Notes: generated by a model from the sequence alone, not told the origin. 64,000 nt of DNA from Symbiodinium kawagutii (GCA_009767595.1 VSDK01018595.1:539115-603114); one strand, 5' to 3'; counted from the first letter of the stretch, positions 11,885 to 24,600 are shown. Translations and numbers: made by a program.

Positions 11885-13489
11885 TATGTACTTCCTAAAA
11901 TGTAGTAGTGGTCATTGGGATTGATACGTGTTTTCGCAAAGAATTGGAAGGAGTTTTAAGGACATAAATTGACATATAGAGATCTGCTTTCAACTGTGCA
12001 AGAAAAAGCGCTTTTTGATTTCGAGCCAACCTTTTTTACACCACGACTAAACAGAGCTTGTGTGAACGACCCGACCAAAGAAATTTTGGTGAAAACGTTT
12101 GTGAACATAAAAGATGTACATACAGGATCCTGGTGATTCCGCTGTCGATTTTTGTGTCCATAGATGTCCAATCGATGTTTCGCACATGTGTTCGGTGCAA
12201 TGGATAAAGCACCGTGTACATTAAAAGGAGTGTATTTCTGAGTTTCTGGTTCATGGTTAGAGGTTCCAGACGAAGTTCGCCACTGAGAAGCATGACATGA
12301 GCACCACCAACAACAACCAACAACCACAGCAAGAACCAATGTACTTGGGATCAACCGGCCATGATACTGTCTGCAATCCCGGCGAAGCGCTGCTGGCAAG
12401 GGTCAGATACAAGTTGCCAGCACCACCTGCGGCTGCTGCTGCGAAAATTCATGGTTAGTGATTGCTGGTATGGATACGTGATGCTACTATAGCTGATTCA
12501 TGGTAAATGATGACGAATAAGGTTGATTCAATGGTAGTAAATGATTAACAAGTTTTTTGCTGGCGGATGATTGTTCATGATGGTTTCTATGGGTTGAACA
12601 GTGGCTAAAGATGGCGAATCATGGACAACAGTCTGGTTTGCGGTGAGTTGCCCTATCCCAAAAAGATTCGAAAGTCGCAGCTGTCGCCCCAAAATGGTTG
12701 AATTTGCTGCTTCAAAACCACCTCACAGCTACTAGTCGTTGTCAACGAAATCCATCATTCACTCCATCATCATTAACTACTAGCTATCAACCATTTACTA
12801 CTGGGTACTAATAACTACTCGTGTACCATTAAACTACTGGGTTTCCTTTAAACTACTGGGTTAACTAACAGCACTAACCATTAACTATCAGCTATCAACC
12901 ATTTACTGGTTTCATTTTAACTACTGGGTACTATTAATCCTTCGCCAGGTCTACTCATCATTCATTTACCGTTTACGATGAACTATTAACTATAGAGAAA
13001 AGCCACCATAACATTTATTTACGACTTACCATTTACCCTTAACATTCATTTACTATTGACTATTAACTATTAAGCATTTCGACGATTGTTGAATGGTTAA
13101 TAGTGGTTGAAAGTTAATGCTTAATACTCGGTTGACCACCATCAACACTCGTAAGTATGGTTGAATGCTGACTCGTCACTGATCCTGTGGGCCCCACCAC
13201 TCTCGATCCTACCATGTATCCGAGAGTATGCCGCCATTAGCCTCTGGTACATTAGCTGAGAGATGGGAATCCCAAATAGGTATACTCTTTTTAGAGGATA
13301 TCTCAATAAGAGGTGTAATAGACTAGGGTATACTCTTTCAAGAGGGTAATGATATTCTTGCTAAGGGTATACTCTTTTAAGAGGTAAAAATTATGTAAAA
13401 CCCTCTGGTCAGTTAGTATTACCTAGTATTACCCTCTGGCACGTTGATGACTCATCATTTTTGCGCCATCAATGCTCAACACTTTGCCA

Positions 13490-13690
13490 AAGACCTACAT
13501 CCGTGCACAATCCCAGACTCCTGGCAACTAACAGGGGTTGACGACCCTCCCAAGGGAGTTGTTGGAAGATCAGTTTTCTGTAGCCAATTCGTAGGGTCCT
13601 GCTGCTGGGTTCCAGGAGGGTGGCTCAACTCACTGCGCGGCACGCACCATGGCAGCCATGGATCAGTGACCGAATCTGTTCAAATGGGTG
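13490..13690 (-). other. 67-codon open stretch, minus strand
   Basis: Stop-to-stop frame including ELSHPPGTQQQDPTNWLQKT and DLPTTPLGGSSTPVSC. A 112-codon plus frame overlaps it. Either may be an exon. Confidence 0.25.
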
Positions 13691-13793
13691 TTTCTCAAGT
13701 GATAGGGGATCCCCCTGTTATCATCCACTGTGAAGCATCTATAGTAATAAACCATCTATGGCTTTGGGGTTCCCAATTTTGAGGAACACCCAT
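13687..13793. mobile_element. Family B element
   Basis: GTGTTTCTCAAGTGATAGGG...CCCAATTTTGAGGAACACCC; a fold-back of its last 25 bp recurs inverted at 13832-13856. Confidence 0.7.
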
Positions 13794-14187
13794 ATCTGTT
13801 TACAGCACATATCTAAGCCTCTATATCAGAAATTGGGAACCCCAAAGGCCATAGAAATCAGCCTCATCGATTGAGGCGCTAGTTGTTTCTCCCTTTTTTC
13901 CCGCCACCTGGATCGATACGGATCCTTTTCTTCAATCGAAAGTTCTAGATGACACACAGAGGAAACGTTGAGATCATTGCATATAGACAAGTATGGATGC
14001 AATTCAATTGACGTTATGTCTATCAATAAAATTCGTCCAATCGATTTTGTTTGTTTGTCCAGTTAATCTATCCACTCTAAGAACTCGCTGAGAGTGTCTG
14101 CCAGATACAGTGAAGGAAGCCTGCACTAATATTCCTTCAGCCCTGAACGCAATTCTTTTTCTCCGACGCAGTGCGCACGGTGCTTAC

Positions 14188-14246
14188 GCCGGTTCTTTGG
14201 GATGTAGGGGCAGATGGTGTGTAATCTCATCGCCATAAGCATCTTC
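14188..14246 (-). CDS. Candidate exon EDAYGDEITHHLPLHPKEP
   Basis: Acceptor TTGCTGAG, 19 codons, donor GC|GTAAGC (strong). A second minus frame (MLMAMRLHTICPYIPKNRRK) is also open. First coding-like island downstream of RPB3. Confidence 0.42.
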
Positions 14247-15274
14247 CTCAGCAAGTTTCCGGAAAGTCAGCCAAGAGCCAAGGGTTGAGAACATGGGACC
14301 ACCCATATGACCTACGACAGGATTACAAGGTTTTTTTTATATGAACGGTAGATCTAGCTTGGGATTACTTTTATCTCTACTCCCCAGCATCTAGATTGTA
14401 GGTAACATTGGCTTATCGAGTTTAATCATCAACAATCCATCAATCATGACCAACCATGATCGCTATCAATGAACCATTGTCAACCAGCAAATCAGCCACT
14501 ATTTATTATCGATTAAATCAACCAGCATTAGCCGGTATCAACCATTAGTTCAAGCATTCTCAAGCATCATATATTAGCCATTAGGACTGATCATTAATCA
14601 TTGAATAAATAAATATTACTAGTCATCATTACCAAATTCCAATCCAATATCATTGCCAATGCTATAAAATCATTACCAATCAAACATTACTAACCATTTC
14701 TATTATAGTAATTATTAGCCGTTACCACTAGTCATTAAATGGATAGTTAGTACTAGCCATTACTATTACTTATAATTAGCCATTACATACTTAGCCATTT
14801 AACATTTCATTATCAGCCACTACTATCAGCCATTACTAACTACTAAGCACTACTGCAATACTTCACCAGTGGCCTTCGCGGCCCCTGGTTGCTGAAAGCA
14901 TGGAAGCTAACTAGCGTCGTTGCGTTGCGTTGCTGGGTTCCCAACGAGCTCGAATGGCTCCGGTACCAATGATCAATCATGGTGATTAAATAAATGGGCT
15001 ATAAATGGTTTATCGTGGCTGATGATACTGAATAGTGGTTAATGATATTTTAATGATGGTTGATGATGGTTCATGATGGTTAAATATAGATCAGGGTCTT
15101 CCCTTGAACCATGATTTTCGTGTTTCACAACTGAACTGAATAGTGACAAGGTGGGAACCCGACTCTTGCCCGCTGGGCCATAACTTTAACTGGCAGTCGA
15201 GCCTACCAGTACTCGTGAGAATGCCTGCTATAAGTTGGATTGATTAAGTTCAAAGTTGGATTGATTAATAGTGG

Positions 15275-15342
15275 TTAATGATATTCCCTGGTATTGTTAC
15301 TTATTGTACCCGGTGAACTGCTTGACCCGGTCGCTCGCCATA
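15275..15342 (+). mobile_element. Family A variant (A2), unoccupied target
   Basis: CCCTGGTATTGTTACTTATTG...TGACCCGGTCGCTCGCCAT. Same sequence that is split by the 18530-23130 insertion. Confidence 0.65.
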
Positions 15343-15500
15343 GGACTTTCCCATCATCACTCCTAGTGAGGTGATCAGCTCAGCTGAACCAACCAGCTCA
15401 GCCAACCATGCCTGGGTGGCCACTCCTGGGGGCCGCTCCTAGCCCACATGGTGGCCAGTGGCCCCCGAAACAGGTCCTGGCCTCCCAGCCAACCTGAACT

Positions 15501-15658
15501 TCACCAGCCCTGTTCTCCAGCCCCAGGATCCATGAACTTCGACAGCTTGTAATCCAATATCCGAAACGCTGCCCGAACCACGTCCACAGCACTTCTGGGA
15601 CCGTCGCTGGTCACAGCTTCCACGGTGAAGTGGAACATGTTGGTGTCCATCCTTAGAT
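15501..15658 (-). CDS. RPB3: RPB3 exon 13 (terminal)
   Basis: LRMDTNMFHFTVEA, then SAVDVVRAAFRILDYKLSKF, and TGA at 15501-15503. Acceptor ATCTGCAG. The last twelve codons (MDPGAGEQGW*) are not conserved; a further intron and exon cannot be excluded. Confidence 0.85.
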
Positions 15659-18600
15659 CTGCAGATGGGAAAGGTCCACTTAATCAGCCAAGATTTCGCC
15701 ATGATGTACTACTATAAGTTATCATTCATCATGCATTTAATATTTAATCACCATTCACCATAGAATAAATACTTCACAACCACTTATTATTGAGAACCGG
15801 TTACTAACGAGCCTCCCAATTTTCTTTGGCAGCTACCAAGGAGGATTTCTAATCATCCTTTTCATTGCTTAACCGCCATGGCTGCCATCATCTGACCTGG
15901 CCCGTGCAGCCCGGCTATCGCAGCCCTGCATCTGCGCACTGCAGAGGTCCTTCTTGCCCAGTTCCCGCGCCTGACAGGCCACGCAAGTTTGCACAACGGG
16001 ACAGCCAGTTCCGGCCAAGGGGTGAAAAACTGAGATTGGAAGCCAGGATCGATGTAGATTATCATGATGATTGATGGATTATTGTGATTATTTATGGATC
16101 ATGATGATGAGCTATGGATTATTACGATTATTTTTGTGTGATTATTTATGGAGTATTACGATTATCTATGGATGATTATGATTATTTATTATGATGGATT
16201 ATTATGGTTCGTTACATCTTATTGATGAAATGTTTGTTCAATGGTTGATTAACGGTTGATTACTGGTTCAGTAAGGGCTCACCACCAATGGCTGATTAAG
16301 GGTTCATTAATGGTTGATCAATAGTTTATGAATGGTTGACTATCAATATTGATCATCAACATTGATTATTACTATATCTATTATTATGATTCCATGTTTT
16401 TTTCATGAATTATTGGGGTTGATTATGGTTTATTATGATTACTGTGGACAACTATTGACTATTAATAATAGATTTCAGCCAATAAATGATCATTATTGAC
16501 CATATGGATTTTCAACTAGATAACCGTTGATAATCTATCATTCTTATTGATTCTATGGAGCATCTTTCTTGTTCTTATCAAATAGTACATATGACAAATA
16601 TAATCAAACATAGTTCAATGATGCGTGTCTTTATACCAATCCGGACTATGGCTATGATTGAAGATTGCCACTCATGACAATGTTCAAAATAGTGGGCAGC
16701 AATTAAGTGATAGTCATGGTGAAATAGTACAATGTTTGTTGTTTGTTGATTGCTGTTGGCCATTCTTACAAACATAGTTTCACACAGGTTGTTACGTAAC
16801 CAGTCCTACTTGATAGATATTGATGATGCTTGCTACTTTGCTTAATTAATCAGCATCATTGGTCATCAACCGCACCTGGTTGGTGGTTGTTATTGGTCCG
16901 AAAGATATCAGTCATGTGACCAGTAATCGTCTCCTGGTATGGTTGAGCATAATATCTTGAAACCATTAACCAAATCATTAAAATGACCGGTAATTGACCA
17001 TTTTCTAATCAATCAAACATCAACTGGACCATGAACCAAGCAACCATTCACCATCCATTTAGGAATCATTCATCAACCTAAAACTCACTTTTGGCTATTA
17101 ATCAACATCAATTAACCATTGGCCATCAGGTAATCAATCAAAACCAAGGCAACCAGTACCTTGACTAACCAACCATTCACGGCCCCTTCATCACTTGCAA
17201 ATGAAATTTATCAAACCAATTATTGCCTCAATGAATGATTGCTTAGTGAATGTTTCATACCCATTACCTGAACTAACCAGTCCCATTAACTACTGTATTA
17301 CCTTCATGAATGATTACTCAGCGAATGGTAACTACTGGTTGATGGTTTCAACCCCTATGACAAATATTAGTCAACTAACCATTCGTTAATGATTACTAGG
17401 GAAAACAAAAAAGGTTTGAAACCACCAACCAGTAGCTGTTTAACCAGTATTGTTGATTATCCCCTATCATGAACCTTTGTTATGAAAATGATTATAACCC
17501 CTCTAACCCAATGCTTACAATTAATCATTATAACCCCTACTATAACCCCTATCATTAAACCCCTACAACTAATATACAAGTAATGATCGTAACCCCAACT
17601 ACAACCCATATCTTCAAACCATAGAATGGTTACAACCCCTGCTATACAATGATCATCACCCCTATTATAATCATTAAACCCCTATATGATGATGACAATT
17701 CCTGAAGGAACCTTGACGGATCCATAGCACCCTCAGCGCCTTGGCGGTGCACTCGTCGCAGAAGATGCAATCTTTATGTCTGGCCACCTGGGCAAGCGGC
17801 GCCGTGGCGCAAGGGGGTTGCCTTTAAGGTGGCGCGGCCAAGGGGTCAAGGATGGGCGATGATAGGGAAGAATGGTCCCCTTAAAAAATGGTGGTTTCTA
17901 GGGGTTGTAACCATTGATAGTGGTTGATTAATCGGGGACAATCACAGACAATAATGGTTAAACAACTACTATGTGGTGGTTTCTCAAAATAGTGGTACCC
18001 TAAAATGGTCGGTTTATTGCTATGACTATGAATGGATGATTGCCTACCCCTATTCTGAGAAACACCCATTTATGTATCTTTGCACATAGGCATAGAATGG
18101 TATAGAGATGTCTACAGATGGATACGGATATCAATTTATATGTGCCAAATGATCTATACCATCACTGCCTATATGTTATATGGGTGCCAAGCCACCCAAA
18201 AATCATCACTTTACGAATGGAAACCATTGGTTAACTGGAGGTTCCACCATTTTCGCACATATCCACATATGTATTACGTTTATCTAATCATTACTGTATC
18301 TAAATGCATGTAGGTTATGTATGTGTTGTCCAGATCTTATATGGCCATGGGTCCAAACCCCGTACCCCTGGATCCCCCCATCATTAACCATTGTTTTTCC
18401 TATAGTTTTGTTGGTTATTTTCCACCATTATTGTTGGATAATATTGACCCAGCTCTCCATACAGCTGGTATATAACCCCTGTAATTGTTAGTTATCATAT
18501 ATAGCTGGTATATCCCCTGGTATTGTTACGACCAATTCCCACCCTTTGCCCGGAAACTTACAAGTGCACAATCGCTTGTCATACTGCACCCTCAAATTCC

Positions 18601-21600
18601 TGCGCAGGCCCGCTGTTTTTTGCTTTTCAACCGAAAAACTGTAAACCATTGATTCATATGTATATTTAAGGGCTAATGCCTAAAACGACGCTCCCGACGC
18701 TGCCCCGCAACCCTCCTCTTTCTTCTTTCTTTGTTCTTTCTTTCTTTCTTTCTTTCTTTGTTCTTTCTTTCTTTCTTCCTTCCTTTCTTTCTTTCTTTCT
18801 TTCTTTCCTTTTCCTTTTCCTTTTCCTTTTCCTTTTCCTTTTCCTTTTCCTTTTCCTTTTCCTTTTCCTTTTCCTTTTCCTTTTCCTTTTCCTTTTCCTT
18901 TTCCTTTTCCTTTTCCTTTTCCTTTTCCTTTTCCTTTTCCTTTTCCTTTTCCTTTTCCTTTTCCTTTTCCTTTTCCTTTTCCTTTTCCTTTTCCTTTTCC
19001 TTTTCCTTTTCCTTTTCCTTTTCCTTTTCCTTCTTTGTTCAAAATTTCAAAATCAAAGCTGGATTTCTGTTGTTAAATTTTTCTTTCGGGAATAATGGGT
19101 TCAGGCTCTTTTCTTCCAAATCTCTTCTTTCTGTGTTTTCTTTTTTGTTTCTTTCTTTCTTTCTTTTTTCTTTCTCTTTTCCTTTTCTTTCTTTCTTCCA
19201 AATTTCAAAATCAAAGCTGGATTTCTGCTGTTAAATTTTTCTTTCAGCAATCTAGGGTTTGGGCTCTTTTTTTCCAAATTCTGCCCGGGGAGCTTTTGGA
19301 TGTTTTCTTTTTCAAATTCTTTGCTCGGAAGCCTCCAGAAGCCTCTGGAGCTCTCAAAAGCTTCTGGAAGCTTCCTGGAAGCCCCCGAAAGAGTCCTGGA
19401 GGCTTGCCAGGTCAAAAATTGCCGTGGCCGACGCGTCCGACCGGGAAAAAAGCTGTCCTGGAAGGCTCCGTGCCCCCCTGCAAAAATTTGGGTGGTCACG
19501 GGAACACGCCGTGCCCCTGGGCTAAAAAATATTGATCGGTCAAGGCTTGTCAAAAATGTCAAAATGAAAGCCGGGTTTCTGCTGTTAAGCTTTTCTTTCG
19601 GGAACAAAAGGTTCAGGCTGTTTTCCTCCAAATCTTGCCCGTGGCGTTTTTTACAACGTGCTTAAAACAAATCGTCATCATCTGACGAGAAGATTTCTTC
19701 GACCTCATCCTCTGATGAGACGACCTCCACAGCAGCTGCTTCTTCTACGTCTACTTCTACTTCAGCATCTGCCTCTGGGCCGTGCTCCACGAAAAGGAGG
19801 TGGAGAATCCAGCGGCGACCGTTTGGAAAGGAGACGATACCTCCAAGCTCATCGACGCCCATGCCAGGGATCTCTCCCCGCAGCCAGAGGCTCTGCACCA
19901 AGGGGTGAAAAACTCACCACAACAGTGGGGACCCACCCGACCATGCACTCACGTGCGTTTTGCCGGTTGGTCCACAGCAGGTGGCCGAGCCTTGGTGTTG
20001 GACCGTCGTTGCCGTCGGAAGACCAGACCCGGCAAACGACTGTGTAGCCATTCCAATCCCAGCGGCCATGCTGGGCGGCTACCATTTCATAAGCCCGGCG
20101 CCACACGGGCACCAGGGCGTATTGCCNNNNNNNNNNNNNNNNNNNNNNNNNNNNNNNNNNNNNNNNNNNNNNNNNNNNNNNNNNNNNNNNNNNNNNNNNN
20201 NNNNNNNNNNNNNNNNNNNNNNNNNNNNNNNNNNNNNNNNNNNNNNNNNNNNNNNNNNNNNNNNNNNNNNNNNNNNNNNNNNNNNNNNNNNNNNNNNNNN
20301 NNNNNNNNNNNNNNNNNNNNNNNNNNNNNNNNNNNNNNNNNNNNNNNCTTTCCCTTCTGTTTTCTTCTACCCGTCCCGCCTCTCGAGGATTCGTCGGCCC
20401 TTTGCCGGGGGGTCAGGTCCATCTGGGACCTGCCCCCCTCCGCCTGGGCACCCGTGTGACTTCATCGACCTCGGGGTTTATTGATGACCCAGGCGGGGGC
20501 TCTTCCCGAGGTCTCCATCACACGGGGGGGCTTCTTGGGTGGCCCTTCCCATGCCGCATCATAATGCTAAACCCTAAATGTTGCGGTCCCGTCTTGGACA
20601 GGGGGAGGTTGGTAACCCGGACCCCCACCGGGACTGAGATCGCGACTGCATAGCTTTCATAGCTTTCATTTTTTCACCTGGCCAGAAGACGGCACAAAAC
20701 AAAAGCAACAAAAAAAAAGGAGAGCACAACAAACGCAGAAACACCAGTCCACCGACTTCGGCACAAGTGCTGTGCTGGTTTTTTGCGCTCGCTGATGGTG
20801 CGGCGGCCGTGTGTAGGCTCCCCGAGAAAAAACAAATCACCTTGAAAACGTCACCCCTCTAAATGGCTCGACTTTAATCGATTTCGATCACCTGCACCTG
20901 TGGTGGAGGTGGTGCTGGCACAGGGGCGATAACCATGATATGGAAGATAAAATGGATTCCCCCCGGCAGGGTGGCTACGGCTCCGAGCTCGTCGACGAGG
21001 CCAAACATGCCGCCTCTCAGCCAGACAACCTGGACCTCGTCGTTGAACATGATATCGACCACGATGTCGGGCACATAGTTCCAGAGAAAGTGCCAGGCAT
21101 GAAAAAAGGGATCAGAAAGAATTGCAAAAAAACAATTTCGACTTTTTTTTCCGAAACCTCCCGCCTGAGCTTCGCCGCAGGGCAGCAAATGCCCCAAACG
21201 GGGAGCGGGAGTGGCATCCCCTTCTGCCCACACGCGAGAAGCAATGGCGAAGCCGTTGTGGTCATAGCGGCCAACATTTCCGCCAATCAAGCGGAGGGGG
21301 AACTCCCACACCAGGTCGCCCACGAAAGCGCGAGCTCTGGTGCAGGTGCTGAGCACTGCCAAGGTCTGGTTGCGGTTCTCCTCAGTGTGCGGCATGTATG
21401 CCGCGACCATGGTGAACAGGGCCATTGGCAACATTGCTCCCAGGCGCTTTGTTGCTTGCTATGGGGTCACGGGGTGTGGAGAACACCTTGGGCCGAACCA
21501 GCAACTTCTGCGTTTGCTCAGAGTTTCTGTGTGTGTGCTTGGTCTGGTTCTCTCTCTGTCTCTCTCTCTCTTTTTTCTTTTTGTCTTCTCAGTTTCTCTC

Positions 21601-24600
21601 TTCTTCCGCTATCTTTCTCTCCCTCCCGTCGAGCCTCTTCGGCAGCTTTGCTCTTCGGCAGCTTTGCCCTTTTGCGGGGGGTCAGGTCCGTCATGGACCT
21701 GCCCCCCTCCGCCTGGGCACCCGTGTAACTTCATCGACCTCGGGGTTTATTGATTACCCAGGCGGGGGCTCTTCCCGAGGCCTCCATCACACGGAGGGGC
21801 TCCTTGGGTTGCCCTTCCCTTTTAGAAATGCAGTGCCGGCACACGCATCCATGGATGAATTAAACTTTGTTCATCGCAGACGAAGCCAAATTCAAAATGA
21901 AGGTTTCCGCGCGCCAACGCGAAACCCCACTCGGCCCAAGCGACCTCGGAGCCAAAGTTAACAACATATTTGCCGACGGTAGATGCGCGAAAATCGAAGT
22001 TGCACACTTTCGGGTTTAGGCGCGTTTTTGCGGGGATGCGGGCACATGCATCTATTGGTGAACCCAGCTGGTTACTGACAGCACAATGCAACGAATGTTT
22101 CTCAAGCGTGCCCCGTAACATGCCAGTTGGGAAAATAAGACGGCAAAAAAATATCAACAAGAGAATATGTCGCTCAAACAACTGCTTGGCTGCGATGCCG
22201 AGGATCAACACCGCTGATCTTTTGCATAGAGCTTCCAGGCCCCATCACAAGAGAAAATGCTAAACCCTAAACATTGGGGTCTGATCGGGAGCGTCATTTG
22301 TTTGGCAATGTGTTCTTGTATCCTGACAGAGTTGATGACGCATTTGCTCCAAGAATTCTGCAACGATGTCAGGCAGCTCGTACTAGCCAGCAAATGCACA
22401 TGGGAGAATGCTAAACCCTAAACATTGCAGTTTGACGACAGCACGCATTACTTTGGCAATATTTTTTATGCATCCTTGGATACTATATAATCTTGACCAG
22501 AAACAAACCAGGATCGTTATCGGCAAAGTATTACATTTTGGTTCAAACATGTTTGTTTGTGTATAATCTACTATCTTGTGTGTATAACATTTTGAAATGC
22601 AAAAATGCATACAGCATTAGTTGAGCTTCCTTGATCCTAGAAGAAAATCTTAACTCTTTTGAATTTTTCCTGCATCCCTATCGATGTTTGCCATCCTGAA
22701 CCAAAATGCTCAGTGAGCTGAACATACTGCTATAAATGGCAAACAACATTTTTTTTACTGCAGTGAGCAAACCAGCTACAGGGAGAAAAGCAAACAGATA
22801 TGGACGCAATACGGAGAGGAGGAGACCAAGGGGAAGAGAGGAATCTCCAAGGAGATGGGACCAGCGGGCGGGTGGGTGTATGCAAGCAAAACACACCAAC
22901 ACATGGTATAATGTCACTGTCAATCAGACGTTGAACCCTAAACCTCAAACCCTAAAGCCCTAAACCCTAAAAACCTAAACCCTAAACCCTAAAACCATAA
23001 ACTGTAAACCACAAAGTCCTAAAGCACAAATCGCTGCGTATAGCCAACGTTTTCGTAATTTCTCCAAGTTGCTGAGTGCTATACTTTAGTACAATGTTCA
23101 AGTTTCCGGGCAAAGGGTGGGAATTGCGCGTATGGTTACTTATTACACCCTATCATTAACCATTAACCAGCTGGCTAATCACTGTTGATTGGTTTACTGC
23201 TTGACCCGGTCGCTCGCCATATCTCCACGACTGTTCCGGGCCCCCATCGACGCACTTCCACGCCTGGATGGTATCTTCGATGTCCAGGTCGAAGACCTTG
23301 CGGGGACATGCCTGGCAGACCACGGCGTCGCGCATCGCTCGGCTGGTCCAGGGTTTGACCCCACGGCCAGGGCTAGCCATGGAGGTGGTTGGCCCTGGTT
23401 GTTGATAGTGGTGTCCGTATCCTGTAATGGTTTCTCATCACCATTTTCATGTCACCATTCCGTTTAAAAAAGTAAAGGCTCAAGTCATGAATATAATGGG
23501 TATGAATCAATTCTGTTTTAAAAAAATGGTATAAATCAATCGAAGACTCAAGAAGTATGAATATAATCAAATGGTGGTTTCTAGAAATAGGGAACCGGCC
23601 AAAGAAATAGTTGATTCACTAGTGTAAATGACTAGTAATGGATGATGTGGGGATGCCTCCATTTTGAGGAACCACCAGTGTGTGTAACAACATGAATATT
23701 CATAATATACATATATATATATATACATATCTAGACACGTAGATACTCAATAATACTCATATATCCCGGCCCACATTGTAATCAATCTCTACCATCACTT
23801 GTCTGATCATCCCATTTACATAGTACAACCCACCTGGGCTAGTTCCAATCCCCATGGTCACCAACCACTTGCCAGCCATAGAATGATCATCCAGCGCCTC
23901 CCTGTGGGGAACCGTTGCCTGAACGAACTCCACCTTTTCGTCCAGCGTTAACCCATCGGGTGGTGGGGCATTGGCAACCTCCTGATTCACCGTGACGATC
24001 GGCTCGTAGTTCATGGTGCACGTGGCCACAGGCATGAACTTCGCATGGAACTTGGGGATACCTTTCCTGACAGGTCGACTGATGCTTTAAAGTGATCAAG
24101 TGTACTTAGGGTCATTATTATGATCATAAAATCATTGTTAGAGAATGATGGTTCAACTTAAGCAAGGATCATTGACCGAGGACGATAAGTGAGATAGTCA
24201 ATGACCAAGAAGTTTTTCTGGATGCGTTCGTGCATGTGTATGGGAGGCTGGGGTTTGGATGACCAGCACCAACCACTTACCATGGGTTGATCGGTTGATC
24301 GATGCCGAACTCCTATGCACTGAGCAGCTCATGAGAATCCGTAGATTCCTGGCACAGGAAGCTTCATTCACGAGCTGAGTTGGCTTACCAAGCGCTTGGT
24401 TTCACCGTGCCATCTTTCTGTACATCAGGGGCTGAGTGATGCAGTTCAGCCATGGAGCTCACTCACCATAGGAAAGAATGTTCACAACTTGAGCAGAGTT
24501 CAGCTCATTAAGCTGCTAAGACTCAATCATGTTATCTTGTTCCCAGGTTTAGCTGGCTACCGCTACCATCATTCCTGTTGACCAAAGGTCGCAGATGGTG

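Larger units (their letters stand above)
18530..23130. mobile_element. 4.6-kb Mutator-like non-autonomous insertion in RPB3 intron 10
   Basis: A perfect 27-bp inverted repeat (starts CAATTCCCAC, ends CGGAAACTT) lies at 18533-18559 and, inverted, at 23100-23126. Immediately outside are TATTGTTAC (18521-18529) and TATGGTTAC (23131-23139), a 9-bp direct repeat with one mismatch. A related unoccupied sequence at 15292-15306 has the left and right flanks joined through a single TATTGTTAC followed by TTATTG. Long terminal inverted repeats with 9-bp target duplications are typical of Mutator-like elements. I see no transposase frame inside. The cargo is GC-richer than the surroundings: microsatellite, repeated ~100-bp modules, two gene copies and telomere-like repeats. 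Confidence 0.75.

Noticed and set aside
15862-16065. Continuous frame PGFQSQFFTPWPELAV
   Set aside because: Out of frame with RPB3; the real exon here is the 31-nt ARELGKKDLC segment.
18676-19234. 139-167-codon Phe/Leu and Phe/Ser frames and the 120-codon Gly-Lys frame
   Set aside because: Pure translation of the CCTTTT hexamer.
16015-19914. Shared 17-mer CCAAGGGGTGAAAAACT at 16015 and 19898
   Set aside because: Expected by chance at roughly this level in 64 kb; no extended similarity.
20087-20484. Frames crossing the N run
   Set aside because: Unknown bases; no information.
23156-23380. Continuous 74-codon minus frame as one exon
   Set aside because: Only 48 nt of it (ACPRKVFDLDIEDTIQ) is conserved RPB3; the 3' part runs into the A2 element.
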